64,000 nt of DNA, taken from an uncultured Bacteroidota bacterium (GTDB lineage: Bacteria; Bacteroidota; Bacteroidia; Flavobacteriales; Flavobacteriaceae). Each line of letters opens with the position of its first letter. The first letter of the stretch is position 1. The DNA lies in contig CACJYD010000009.1 in assembly GCA_902597545.1 (NCBI GenBank), positions 1-64,000 of the forward strand, in the 5' to 3' direction. Both the position numbers and the translations under genes were made by a program. This document shows positions 35,425 to 45,105 of the stretch, piece by piece. The notes beneath the pieces are model-generated. The model was not told the DNA's origin, ran no database searches, and worked only from the letters and a program-made list of their open reading frames with translations.

Positions 35425-36171
35425 ATGAAAGTAAAATCAATTTTAATTTCACAGCCTAAGCCAGAAATTAAAAACTCACCATATGTTGAGCTTATTAAAA
35501 AGTTTAAATTAAAAATCGATTTTAGACCATTTATTCACATTGAAGGTAAAACTAGTAGAGAAGTTAGACAACAAAAAATAGATTTATCAAAGTTCTCAGC
35601 AATTATCTTAACAAGTAGAAATTCGGTGGATCACTTCTTTAGAATTGCAGAAGAAATGAGGTATCCAATTCCAAATGCATTAAAATATTTTTGTCTTTCC
35701 GAGGCTGTTGCATTTTACTTACAAAAATATGTTGTATACAGAAAAAGAAAAATCTACGTTGGAGTTAGAACATTTGATGAACTTGCAGAAATCATTTCAA
35801 AGTATGGTGAAGAAAACTATCTTCTACCAGGATCTGATGTATTATCACCTCGAATTGAAAAAAAATTAAATGATCTTGAAGTCAAATGGACCAAAGGTAT
35901 ATTTTATAAAACTGTCATAAGTGATTTGTCAGATTTGAAAAATGTTTATTACGATATTCTTGTCTTTTTCAGTCCTTCAGGAATTGAATCATTATTTTCA
36001 AACTTTCCAGATTTTAAGCAAAATGATACTAGAATAGCAGTATTTGGAAAAAACACTGCTAATGCAGCTAAAAATTCCGGATTAAGAATTGACATTGAGG
36101 CTCCATTAAATAAAATTCCATCAATGTCTAGGGCTCTATATCTTTACATTGAAAAAGCTAATAAAAAATAA
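35425..36171 (+). CDS. hemD: Uroporphyrinogen-III synthase
   Basis: HemD cyclises hydroxymethylbilane to uroporphyrinogen III in haem synthesis. The 248-residue protein starts MKVKSILISQPKPEI as in flavobacterial homologues. Visible features are the two Rossmann-like lobes with AIILTSRNSVDHFFR and FSPSGIESLF, and the YLLPGSD linker region. The ATG at 35425 is chosen because the upstream TTG falls in the promoter. Confidence 0.88.
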   Translation: MKVKSILISQPKPEIKNSPYVELIKKFKLKIDFRPFIHIEGKTSREVRQQKIDLSKFSAIILTSRNSVDHFFRIAEEMRYPIPNALKYFCLSEAVAFYLQKYVVYRKRKIYVGVRTFDELAEIISKYGEENYLLPGSDVLSPRIEKKLNDLEVKWTKGIFYKTVISDLSDLKNVYYDILVFFSPSGIESLFSNFPDFKQNDTRIAVFGKNTANAAKNSGLRIDIEAPLNKIPSMSRALYLYIEKANKK

Positions 36172-36714
36172 TTAACTTTTAAATTTACTTTCAAAATTCT
36201 CAATAAAAACTTTAAAGTCTTCTTGAGATTTAATATTTAAGTACTTTTTATCACTAAACAAGTTTAGATATATTTCGATTTGTTCAGGAGTTAAATATCC
36301 AGTGATTGGTGCTATAGGATTTGATGCATCATCAAAAAAAACTATAGTAGGATATCCATAAACACCAAGGTATTTTGTAAAGTTATGAGTTGAGTTCCTT
36401 CCTGATTTTGAAGAGGAATAACCTGGGTTACTAAATACTTTTCCATTATGCTTAAGTGTGGAATTCCCTTCAGCATTAAACTTTACAGCGTAAAAGTTTT
36501 CATTTAAGAAATTAGCTACATCAGGATTTTGGAAAGTGTTTTTATCCATTAATTTACAAGGGCCACACCAATCAGTGTAAACATCCATCATTATATTTTT
36601 TGGGACTTTTTTTTGTAATTCTAGAGCCTTATCCATAGAAATCCAATTAACCTCCTGGCTATAAGTGATGTTTATGATAAATAGAAAAATAAAACTCAGT
36701 CTAATTGAAACCAT
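36172..36714 (-). CDS. Exported thioredoxin-family protein
   Basis: A 180-residue protein with a signal peptide (ending NITYSQ) and a thioredoxin fold with a classic active site, DVYTDWCGPCKLMDKNTF. The GYPTIVFFD motif with the cis-Pro follows. It belongs to the DUF255-like/DsbD-C group that reduces or isomerises disulfides in the periplasm. Its ATG overlaps the end of the peptide transporter gene by 14 bases. Confidence 0.88.
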   Translation of the reverse strand: MVSIRLSFIFLFIINITYSQEVNWISMDKALELQKKVPKNIMMDVYTDWCGPCKLMDKNTFQNPDVANFLNENFYAVKFNAEGNSTLKHNGKVFSNPGYSSSKSGRNSTHNFTKYLGVYGYPTIVFFDDASNPIAPITGYLTPEQIEIYLNLFSDKKYLNIKSQEDFKVFIENFESKFKS

Positions 36715-38248
36715 GCATTCTTTTCTTTAAAAACCCGTTTAGTAAAAACATTATTATACCAGCACCAACAGGAATTAATGTAAAAATTAGAAAGAATCCC
36801 GATAAACCTGCTTTCTCGGAAATAACATTGATATAGCTACCAGTCACACCTCCGATTAGATTTGCAAAAAAACTAGATAACAACCAAAATCCAAACATTA
36901 AGCCTACTAATCTAACTGGTGCAAGTTTACTTACGTATGATAACCCTACAGGAGATACGCACAACTCACCGAGGGTATGAAATAAATAAGCAAAAACTAA
37001 CCAAAATATACTAACGCTAGCTGTTTGAGCACCATAGGGTATTGACATAGAACCATATGCTAAGAACCCAAAACCTAGACCTAATAGAATTAAGCCAATT
37101 GAGAACTTTATTGGTCCAGATGGATTATACTTTGAAGCCCAAATTTTAGAAAAAACAGGGGCAAAAAGTATAATAAACAGTGAATTTAAAACAGAAAACC
37201 AGGATGCTGGAATTTCAGTTGCTTCTTGACTAAACTCATTATCAATCATCCATATAACGATTCCCCAAATTATGACAAAACTTGTGCCTAGGAAGAAATT
37301 TGATATAAAATACTTTTGAAATATATTTTGAAACAATTTATACAAAACATAGGTTATCACTGCCATTGGAACAATAGTAATGATAGTATTTACAGTTTTA
37401 AAAATTGTGGCTGACTCACCTGTTAAATTTCTTTCAGTGTAATCATTTGCAAAAATTGTCATAGACCCACCTGCTTGCTCAAAGGCCCACCAAAAAAATA
37501 TGGTTGCTGCAGAAAAAACTAGAATAACTGAAATTCTATCCCACTCAACGCTTGTAATTGGTGTCTTAACTTTTTCCTCAGAATTTTTAGCTTTTTTCTC
37601 AGGCTTAAGACCAATAGATCCAAAAATTTCTTGGGCATAGTAAAATTGAAGCATACCAAAAAACATAAAAATTCCTGCTAGCCCAAATCCCCAATGCCAT
37701 CCAACTTTTTCACCTAAATAACCACACAATAGAATTCCTAAGAATGCACCTGCATTTATACCCATGTAGAATATAGTGTATGCACCATCTTTTCTAATAT
37801 CATCATCTTTATATAGCTGACCAACAATCGATGAAATATTTGGCTTAAACAAACCATTACCAATTATCAATAACCCAATTCCTAAAAAGAAGAAAGCATC
37901 AGCATAATACTCTAACGCCATCGAACCATGACCCAAAGCCATAATAAAAGCACCCATCACAGTTGCATTTCTGTAACCTAAAAACTTATCCGCTAAGATT
38001 CCACCGATTAAAGGAGTAAAATATACAAGTCCTGTATACCAACCGTATAATACTAACGCATCTTCTCTTTCCCATCCCCATCCCTCATTCATAATTGATG
38101 AGGTTAGAAAAAGTACAAGAATTGCTCTCATTCCATAATAACTAAATCGCTCCCACATTTCAGTGAAAAACAAAACAAATAAACCTGTTGGATGATCAAA
38201 AATTGTCTTTTGATTCAGTTCTGATCCATTAAATTGCGCACCTATCAT
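36701..38248 (-). CDS. POT family proton-coupled peptide transporter
   Basis: A 515-residue major-facilitator protein with about 14 membrane segments. The diagnostic ExxERFxYYG motif is present as EMWERFSYYG, followed by GYRNATVMGA and the second POT signature GLFKPNISSIVGQLY. It imports di- and tripeptides with protons. The downstream thioredoxin overlap indicates co-transcription. Confidence 0.93.
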   Translation of the reverse strand: MIGAQFNGSELNQKTIFDHPTGLFVLFFTEMWERFSYYGMRAILVLFLTSSIMNEGWGWEREDALVLYGWYTGLVYFTPLIGGILADKFLGYRNATVMGAFIMALGHGSMALEYYADAFFFLGIGLLIIGNGLFKPNISSIVGQLYKDDDIRKDGAYTIFYMGINAGAFLGILLCGYLGEKVGWHWGFGLAGIFMFFGMLQFYYAQEIFGSIGLKPEKKAKNSEEKVKTPITSVEWDRISVILVFSAATIFFWWAFEQAGGSMTIFANDYTERNLTGESATIFKTVNTIITIVPMAVITYVLYKLFQNIFQKYFISNFFLGTSFVIIWGIVIWMIDNEFSQEATEIPASWFSVLNSLFIILFAPVFSKIWASKYNPSGPIKFSIGLILLGLGFGFLAYGSMSIPYGAQTASVSIFWLVFAYLFHTLGELCVSPVGLSYVSKLAPVRLVGLMFGFWLLSSFFANLIGGVTGSYINVISEKAGLSGFFLIFTLIPVGAGIIMFLLNGFLKKRMHGFN

Positions 38249-38278
38249 ATCTAATTTTTTCTAAATGTATTTATTTAA

Positions 38279-38905
38279 TTATAATTCTCCAACGATTTTT
38301 CTTCCATGATAAAACTTTCCTTCAATTTTTTCATGCAAAGTTTTAAAATTTTGATTTGTAATTTTTCCAGCAGATATTATTTCAAATCCATTTGGTGAAA
38401 TATTAATCATTTTTTTTAAAACTTCAATACCCAATTCTGCCGTTTCAAAACCACCTGATGACAGTACCCCATTAACATTATCTATCTCGATTAATTTCAC
38501 TAATGAATTTACTGGTGATGATGTTAAATCAATGGCCTTATGAATAATTACATTTAATGGTTTTGCAAAATCAGCCAGATATTTAATTTTATTCAAATCT
38601 AATTCATTATCATCATCCAAACATCCAAAAACTACACCATCAAATTTTTGATTTTTACAAAACTTAATTGTTTCCATCATCTGAATTAAATCATCGTCAT
38701 TATAATTAAATGAATTTGAATGAGGCCTTACCATTACCCTCACTGGAATAGAAATACTTTTTTTTAAGGAGATTAAATCATAATTAGATGGTGTTAAACC
38801 ATCTTCATCTAAATTAGAGCAAAATTCAATTCTGTCTGCTCCTTTTTTAAAAGCATTAATTGCATCTTGAATATTGTCAACACATGCTTCTTTTACAACA
38901 GTCAT
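38279..38905 (-). CDS. cutC: CutC family TIM-barrel protein
   Basis: A 208-residue TIM barrel with the CutC signatures ADRIEFCSNLDEDGLTPS and PVRVMVRPH. CutC was named for copper tolerance, but the biochemical activity is not established. Here it follows the NagB-PIG-L gene by 12 bases in an amino-sugar operon, so a sugar-related enzymatic role is at least as plausible. Confidence 0.88.
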   Translation of the reverse strand: MTVVKEACVDNIQDAINAFKKGADRIEFCSNLDEDGLTPSNYDLISLKKSISIPVRVMVRPHSNSFNYNDDDLIQMMETIKFCKNQKFDGVVFGCLDDDNELDLNKIKYLADFAKPLNVIIHKAIDLTSSPVNSLVKLIEIDNVNGVLSSGGFETAELGIEVLKKMINISPNGFEIISAGKITNQNFKTLHEKIEGKFYHGRKIVGEL

Positions 38906-38917
38906 TAAAAATTCTAA

Positions 38918-40828
38918 TTAGAAATGGTATCTTTTAAAAGTTTCCATTGCCTGGTAATCTGCAGTTCCAAGCTCGTTGTATATAATAGCAATATCCCGAT
39001 TTCGTTCCTCAACTCTTTGCCAAAATTCCCTTTCATCATCACCCTGAAACATCACACTATTATTTTGTGATTGATGATAAAAAATCGCTCTTCTTTTTCT
39101 AAGAACTTGTTCTGGACTTAGAGGAACTGCCATTTCAATTTCATGTGAATCCCACTCATGCCAAGCTCCTCGATACAACCAAACCCAACAGTCCTTCATG
39201 TAATCAAACTTCTTTAATTTCTTCAAAGAATCAAATAATAATTCTATACAAACTTTGTGAGTTCCATGTGGGTCTGCTAAATCACCAGCTGCATAAATTT
39301 GGTGTGGCTTAATTGATTTAATAAAATCACACATAATTTTCAAGTCCTTAGGTCCAGGGTCATTCTTTTTAATTTTACCAGTTTCATAAAATGGAAGCCC
39401 CATAAAATGAACATTAGAGTCAGGCAGGCCAATAAATCTCGTAGCTGCCAAAGATTCTTTTTCTCTAATTAGTGAAGCTAATTTTCTAATTCTAGGATCA
39501 TTAATTATTTTCTTCTCGTCAGACAGTAATTTTTTTAATTCGTCAATGAAATTTGAGGAACGATCAAAATAATCCTCATAAAGTTCAACAAACTTTAAAA
39601 CCTCCTCATTTGAGACAGCAATATTACCTGAGGTTTGATATGCAACATGTAATTCATGACCTTGACTTACCAGTCTATCAAATGTACCACCCATAGAAAC
39701 AACATCATCATCGGGATGGGGACTAAAAATAATAACTCTCTTTTTTGATGGATTTTTTCTTTCAGGTCTATTGCTATCGTCGGCATTTGGCTTGCCACCC
39801 GGCCATCCTGTTATTGTTCTTTGAAGTTTATTAAATGCTTCTAAATTTATGTCATAGTGTGATTTATCAATTAATAAATCAGATAAGTTATTTTGATTAT
39901 AATCTTTTTCAGTTAACCTAAGAATTGGTTTTTTTGTGACACTTGATAGCCAATGAATAGCTCTTGTTTTCATTTCACCATCCATTAGTTGAGCACCAAC
40001 TTGCCAAGGCTGAGAAATTCGTGTAAGATCAGATGAAGAGTCTTTATCTAAAACAAAAGTAGTATTAAGATGAGATTGTAGTAAGCTTGCAGGAACTTTG
40101 ACATTTTGTCTTGATTCTACTGCAGATTTAACTGAGTCAGATTTGCCTTGACCCCAAGCTAACAATATTATTCTTTTTGATGATAATATTGTTTTAACAC
40201 CCATAGTTATCGCGGAACTTGGAACATTTTTAATTCCATTAAAGTCAAGCCAAGCATCTTTTCTTGTTTTGTAATCAAGTTTAACAAGTCTAGTAATAGA
40301 ATTTAAATTTGAACCAGGCTCATTAAATCCAATATGTCCATTCGCTCCAATTCCTAATAATTGAATATCAATACCTCCACTTGATTTAATTTTTTTTTCG
40401 TAATCCTTGCAATATTTATCAATACTTTTTTTATCAATTTTCCCATCAGGAATATTTATATTTTTAACATCGATATCAATATGATCAAATAAATGATCAT
40501 GCATAAACTTATGATAACTTTGAGAGTGATCTTTTTCTAAGCCGTAGTATTCATCTAAATTGAATGTAATAACATTTTTGAAACTTAGATTTTCATTTTT
40601 ATGAAAATCAATAAGTATTTTATATGTACCCTTTGGAGATGATCCGGTTGCTAATCCAAGTACAGTTTTCTTATTTTTTTTATTATTTTTTTCAATTAGT
40701 TTTTTTATTTCCTTGGCTACTAACAGTTCACCACTTTTTTTATTATCAAAAATTACAGTATGAATTCTTTCAAATCGTGTTGTTGAAGATGATCCAGGGT
40801 TTTTATATTTAATAGAATTAGGATTCAT
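38918..40828 (-). CDS. nagB: Glucosamine-6-phosphate deaminase fused to PIG-L deacetylase-like domain
   Basis: A 636-residue two-domain protein. Residues about 20-290 are NagB: TFNLDEYYG, GIGANGHIGFNEPG and the lid region, converting glucosamine 6-phosphate to fructose 6-phosphate. Residues about 365-636 are a LmbE/PIG-L domain with the zinc motif FSPHPDDDVVSMGG and GDLADPHGTHK, typical of GlcNAc deacetylases. Long NagB proteins of about 640-660 residues occur in Bacteroidota. The fusion could deacetylate and deaminate GlcNAc derivatives in sequence, which is an inference. Next to a sodium symporter and cutC. Confidence 0.92.
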   Translation of the reverse strand: MNPNSIKYKNPGSSSTTRFERIHTVIFDNKKSGELLVAKEIKKLIEKNNKKNKKTVLGLATGSSPKGTYKILIDFHKNENLSFKNVITFNLDEYYGLEKDHSQSYHKFMHDHLFDHIDIDVKNINIPDGKIDKKSIDKYCKDYEKKIKSSGGIDIQLLGIGANGHIGFNEPGSNLNSITRLVKLDYKTRKDAWLDFNGIKNVPSSAITMGVKTILSSKRIILLAWGQGKSDSVKSAVESRQNVKVPASLLQSHLNTTFVLDKDSSSDLTRISQPWQVGAQLMDGEMKTRAIHWLSSVTKKPILRLTEKDYNQNNLSDLLIDKSHYDINLEAFNKLQRTITGWPGGKPNADDSNRPERKNPSKKRVIIFSPHPDDDVVSMGGTFDRLVSQGHELHVAYQTSGNIAVSNEEVLKFVELYEDYFDRSSNFIDELKKLLSDEKKIINDPRIRKLASLIREKESLAATRFIGLPDSNVHFMGLPFYETGKIKKNDPGPKDLKIMCDFIKSIKPHQIYAAGDLADPHGTHKVCIELLFDSLKKLKKFDYMKDCWVWLYRGAWHEWDSHEIEMAVPLSPEQVLRKRRAIFYHQSQNNSVMFQGDDEREFWQRVEERNRDIAIIYNELGTADYQAMETFKRYHF

Positions 40829-40833
40829 TAATG

Positions 40834-42618
40834 TTACAACATAATTTTTTTGGCATTTTTAAATAAAATCAATCCCGAAACAATTGTGACTAATAAAAAT
40901 ATTAATGCTGAACTAATTTCACCATAAATAAAGTAACCAGTTGAAAATAGGGCAGAATATATAGTTATACAACCTATAATCATACATATTATTCCTTTAG
41001 GAACAATCCATTCCTCTTTCTCATCACTCATGGTAATATGCTCTTTAATTTTATTCCATCCAGGACCTCCAGGTTTTGTTTTTTTATAGAATTTAATTAG
41101 AGTTTCTTTTTCATCTGCGGGTGTAATAAATGTAACAATTAACCATATTGAAGTAGTTACCAACACAATAAATGGAAATTTCATGTAAGCAGGAAAACCA
41201 TCATCATTGAAAATTAAGTTGAATAGTGATTCATTTGTTAAAGCAATTGAAATTATTCCTGAACTTAACATTGCAGCTATTTCACTCCATGCATTTATTC
41301 TCCACCAAAACCATCTAAGTATAAAGATTGAACCTGTTCCTGCTCCAAACATCAAAATAATATCAAATAATTGAAGAGCATTAGTAAGTAGTATGGCTAT
41401 AACAGAACTTATTATCATTAATATAACAACAGAAAATCTTCCAACATTAACGAGCTCTTTCTGAGATGCATTTTTATTAATGAGTTGTAAATAAAAATCA
41501 TTAACAACATATGATGATCCCCAATTAAGGTGTGTTGAAATTGTTGACATATATGCAGAAATCAATGATGCTAACACAAGTCCAAGAAGACCAGTTGGAA
41601 GTAAAGTTAACATAGCTGGGTATGCTAAATCTTGTCCTAACTTATCTTCAGATATATTTGGAAATGCCTCACTTAAAGATGCTAAATCCGGATAAACAAT
41701 TAGTGAAGCAAGCGCAACAATAATCCATGGCCATGGTCTTAAAGCATAATGCATAACATTAAAAAACAAAGTGGCACCTAAGGCATGGTTTTCATTTTTC
41801 GCCGCTAGCATTCTTTGTGCAATATACCCTCCTCCACCTGGTTCTGCACCAGGATACCACGAACTCCACCACTGAACAGCAAAAGGTATAATTAATAATG
41901 TCCATAAAGTTTCTTTATCTGAAAGGTCAGGGAACATTGATATTTTTTCTGAAATAGCTTCATTACTCATTATTGATGAAACCCCTCCTACTTCGGGAAG
42001 ATTAACTAAATATATAGCTGCACCAATTGAACCGGCCATAGCTGTAAAAAATAAAATAAAGTCAGTGTAAACCACTCCTCTGAATCCACCAGCAGTGCTA
42101 AAAATAAGTGTAACACCACCTGCGTAAAGTACAGTTTCAATAGCAGACAAATCAAGCATGATAGCTCCAATTTTAATTGCAGCTAAAGTTACTCCTGCCA
42201 TAGCCAGAACATTAAATATAATTCCTAAGTAGACGGATCTAAAACCTCTTAGAAATCTACCAGCCTTACCACTATATCTAAGTTCATAAAATTCCATATC
42301 GGTTGCTACATCCGATCTTCTCCAAAGCTTCGCATATACGAAAACTGTAAGTAAACCAGTTAATAGAAAAACCCACCAAACCCAATTCCCAGAAACTCCA
42401 TTTGTTCTCACAATATCGGTTACTAAATTTGGTGTATCAGTTGAAAAAGTTGTTGCTACCATTGACAAGCCTAACAGCCACCAAGGCAGTGTTCTTCCTG
42501 AAAGAAAGTATTCAGATGTGTTTTTAGATGATCTTTTAGAAACAGCAAATCCAATTGTTAGGACTAGCACAAAAAAGAATACTATAATAATTTTATCTAT
42601 TACACTTAATTCTATCAC
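40834..42618 (-). CDS. Sodium:solute symporter (SSS family)
   Basis: A 594-residue integral membrane protein with about 13-14 helices of the SSS/SGLT fold: the N-terminus KRSSKNTSEYFLSGRTLPWWLLG is typical, followed by GGFRGVVYTDFILFF. It starts with GTG and ends 5 bases before nagB, so it is a good candidate importer for an amino sugar or oligosaccharide feeding that enzyme; the substrate is inferred. Confidence 0.88.
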   Translation of the reverse strand: MIELSVIDKIIIVFFFVLVLTIGFAVSKRSSKNTSEYFLSGRTLPWWLLGLSMVATTFSTDTPNLVTDIVRTNGVSGNWVWWVFLLTGLLTVFVYAKLWRRSDVATDMEFYELRYSGKAGRFLRGFRSVYLGIIFNVLAMAGVTLAAIKIGAIMLDLSAIETVLYAGGVTLIFSTAGGFRGVVYTDFILFFTAMAGSIGAAIYLVNLPEVGGVSSIMSNEAISEKISMFPDLSDKETLWTLLIIPFAVQWWSSWYPGAEPGGGGYIAQRMLAAKNENHALGATLFFNVMHYALRPWPWIIVALASLIVYPDLASLSEAFPNISEDKLGQDLAYPAMLTLLPTGLLGLVLASLISAYMSTISTHLNWGSSYVVNDFYLQLINKNASQKELVNVGRFSVVILMIISSVIAILLTNALQLFDIILMFGAGTGSIFILRWFWWRINAWSEIAAMLSSGIISIALTNESLFNLIFNDDGFPAYMKFPFIVLVTTSIWLIVTFITPADEKETLIKFYKKTKPGGPGWNKIKEHITMSDEKEEWIVPKGIICMIIGCITIYSALFSTGYFIYGEISSALIFLLVTIVSGLILFKNAKKIML

Positions 42619-42649
42619 TAACTTAAATTTAAAATTATTTTTCTTTTAA

Positions 42650-43483
42650 TCATTTTGATTCAATTAATTTTTGAATTATTTGAATATCAGATTTTGATGT
42701 TAAATCTGGTACATGCTCAGCAATTGGAATCCCCTTCATGTAAAGTGAATCATGACTAATCATATTGACAATCGCAGATGGTAGTTCTTTTTCATTTCGC
42801 AATGGATTTACAGGACAACTTTTAATAAATTCAAAAGCCTGACTTCCATCAAATTTAAATATATTCATGCTGACTCTTATTTTACCATTATCATCTAAGT
42901 TTTGTTCGACCTGTTCTTGAGTTGGTTTTTCAATGAAATTTACTAGATTAAATTCGCTGTTTGTCATTAAAATTGAGAATGATGTAACTCTGTCTTTAGG
43001 AAAATTCAAAGAATCTCTATCGTATGCTAAAACAGCATTGTCATAAGAGTTTTCCCTAATCAATTTCAAGGATTTTGTGGAATACAAGTTGTCGCTATTA
43101 CAAACACAAAAGCTTTGATTTTTTAATTTATCAATTTGATCCATTGTTTGATATACAGCATCTGCAGTTCCAAAAGGCTTAACTCTATTTTCAGGTATTG
43201 ATTGAATAGCGTATTCAATATTTATTTTAGAAATATTAGGAAACTTATCCATTTCATTTTTAAAGTCTTCGTAATCTTGTCCAACTACCATTATCACATT
43301 TTGAAAACCAGCATCAACTATATTTTCAAGAAGAAAAAATATAAATGGTTTATTACCAAATGTGATGAGAGATTTACTTTTTTTATTTGCTTCATCAGCC
43401 TTTGTTGAGCCTATTGACGAGTCAGTTGATTTTTTCATTCTTGAAGACATACCTGCTGCAAGAATTACAATTGTATTAGTCAT
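42650..43483 (-). CDS. Sugar-phosphate nucleotidyltransferase-like protein
   Basis: A 277-residue protein with the NTP_transferase signature ILAAGMSSRMKK at the start, an insertion rich in Ser/Lys, VIMVVGQDY, the metal-binding CNSDN and a FIEKPTQEQ motif. It probably joins a sugar 1-phosphate to a nucleotide. It sits between the symporter and a sulfatase with gaps of 31 and 2 bases, suggesting it processes a sugar released by that cluster; the exact substrate is unknown. Confidence 0.8.
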   Translation of the reverse strand: MTNTIVILAAGMSSRMKKSTDSSIGSTKADEANKKSKSLITFGNKPFIFFLLENIVDAGFQNVIMVVGQDYEDFKNEMDKFPNISKINIEYAIQSIPENRVKPFGTADAVYQTMDQIDKLKNQSFCVCNSDNLYSTKSLKLIRENSYDNAVLAYDRDSLNFPKDRVTSFSILMTNSEFNLVNFIEKPTQEQVEQNLDDNGKIRVSMNIFKFDGSQAFEFIKSCPVNPLRNEKELPSAIVNMISHDSLYMKGIPIAEHVPDLTSKSDIQIIQKLIESK

Positions 43484-43485
43484 AT

Positions 43486-45030
43486 CTAATTATCTAAAGC
43501 TTTAATTTTAAAATTTTCAAGTATTGGTGTTGTTCTAGCATTCAGCATAATTGATTCAATTTTTTCAACAATGTAAGGATTATCATTTGAAACATTTTTT
43601 ATTTCTTTAATATCATCTTCAAGATTAAATAATTGTAAAGGCTGAGGCCCCTTTTGAAGATCTGTTTTAAGACCTTTCCATTTACCGTATCGAACTGCTT
43701 GTTGTCCACTTTGTGTGGAAAATTCCCAGTACAAATAATCATGTTTTTTTTGATTTTTATTACTTAAAAGCGGTAGAAAACTCAGTCCATCAATGTAATA
43801 TGGTTTATCTAATTTTAAAATATCTAAAGCAGTTGCATAAAAATCTTGAAATGCAGAAATGTGATTAGTAGTTCTTTCACTTTTAATTTGACTTGGCCAA
43901 TGAGCAATCATTGGTACTCTAATTCCTCCCTCATAAACTCTACCTTTGACTCTATTTCTATCTCCGTTTAAAATACCAGCACTATTAAAATAATCTATAT
44001 CCACATGATCTACATGTGTGGGTCCATTATCACTTGTAAAGATTATCAAAGTATTTTCATATTTTCCAATTTCTTTTAGTTTATCAACAATTTCACCAAC
44101 CTGCTCATCTAAATAAGAAATCATTGCAGCATATGTAGCTTTGGGATATTGATTAGGGTAATATCGCCTACCTGTGTAAGGTTTTTCAGGTCCAATTTTT
44201 TCTCTGTAATAATCAACCCAATCTTTTGGAGCTTGCAAGGGCAAATGTGGAAGTGGCGAGGCATAATAAAGAAAAAATTTTGAATCTTTATTGTCATCAA
44301 TAAATTTAAGAGCTTCATTATGCATTAGTGTAGCTGAATAATCAGCCTGATTATATTTCTTATAGCTTTCCTCTGAATTGATATCTGCACCAGAATCAAG
44401 ACCCTCCTGTTTTGTTACTATATAATTATTTAAAATATCTTTTTCAGTATTTTTCCATAAATGTGTAGGATAAAATGTGTGAGCTTGCCTTTGACAATTA
44501 TATCCATAAAAAAAATCAAAGCCCATCAAATTTGGTATGCTATTAGTGTGTGGAGCTCCCAACCCCCATTTACCTACCATTCCAGTTTTGTAACCATTAT
44601 CCTTGAAAACTTTGGCTACAGTGATAGTTGAGTCAGGAAGAGGTCTTTGACCTTCAAGTGAAGGGTCATTAAACATAGCTTCAAAGCTCCAAACATCACC
44701 TCTTTCGGACCACTCTCCATTATTTCTAATATGGGTATGACCAGAATGTTGACCTGTCATAAGTACACTCCTTGCTGGAGCACATACTGGAGATCCAGTG
44801 TAATGATCTGTAAATAATAAACCTGTTTTTGCAAGAGCATCTATATTAGGAGTTTCAATAATTTTCTGCCCATAAACACCTAATTCACCATAGCCTAGGT
44901 CATCAGCAAGTATGTAGATTATATTAGGGTTATCAAAATTTTTATTTGGAGATTCACAGCTAATACTGTAAAAAATTACAAATGATAAAATTAAATGTAG
45001 TGGTAAATTTAATATTGATTTTTTTTTCAT
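43486..45030 (-). CDS. Cys-type sulfatase (arylsulfatase family), exported
   Basis: A 514-residue alkaline-phosphatase-fold sulfatase with a lipoprotein signal (FYSISCES). ADDLGYGELGVYG holds metal ligands, and the activation motif is C-A-P-A-R in SPVCAPARSVLMTGQ; its Cys must be converted to formylglycine. Further motifs are GKWGLG and FTSDNGPT. It would remove sulfate esters from sulfated glycans, as expected in a marine polysaccharide degrader. A formylglycine-generating enzyme is encoded at 47432-48463. Confidence 0.92.
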   Translation of the reverse strand: MKKKSILNLPLHLILSFVIFYSISCESPNKNFDNPNIIYILADDLGYGELGVYGQKIIETPNIDALAKTGLLFTDHYTGSPVCAPARSVLMTGQHSGHTHIRNNGEWSERGDVWSFEAMFNDPSLEGQRPLPDSTITVAKVFKDNGYKTGMVGKWGLGAPHTNSIPNLMGFDFFYGYNCQRQAHTFYPTHLWKNTEKDILNNYIVTKQEGLDSGADINSEESYKKYNQADYSATLMHNEALKFIDDNKDSKFFLYYASPLPHLPLQAPKDWVDYYREKIGPEKPYTGRRYYPNQYPKATYAAMISYLDEQVGEIVDKLKEIGKYENTLIIFTSDNGPTHVDHVDIDYFNSAGILNGDRNRVKGRVYEGGIRVPMIAHWPSQIKSERTTNHISAFQDFYATALDILKLDKPYYIDGLSFLPLLSNKNQKKHDYLYWEFSTQSGQQAVRYGKWKGLKTDLQKGPQPLQLFNLEDDIKEIKNVSNDNPYIVEKIESIMLNARTTPILENFKIKALDN

Positions 45031-45088
45031 TTTTTAATTAGCTGTTTAGCTTTTAAAGATATGTTTATTAAAAGAATTTAACAATAAC

Positions 45089-45096
45089 TATCTTTG
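45089..45096 (+). promoter_or_regulatory. -7 promoter box of the HMG-CoA reductase operon
   Basis: TATCTTTG is a perfect TAnnTTTG, 9 bases before the ATG at 45106. It overlaps the alternative TTG start at 45094, so that start is rejected. The message would have a leader of only a few bases. Confidence 0.6.
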
Positions 45097-45105
45097 TTAA
45101 GTTGT

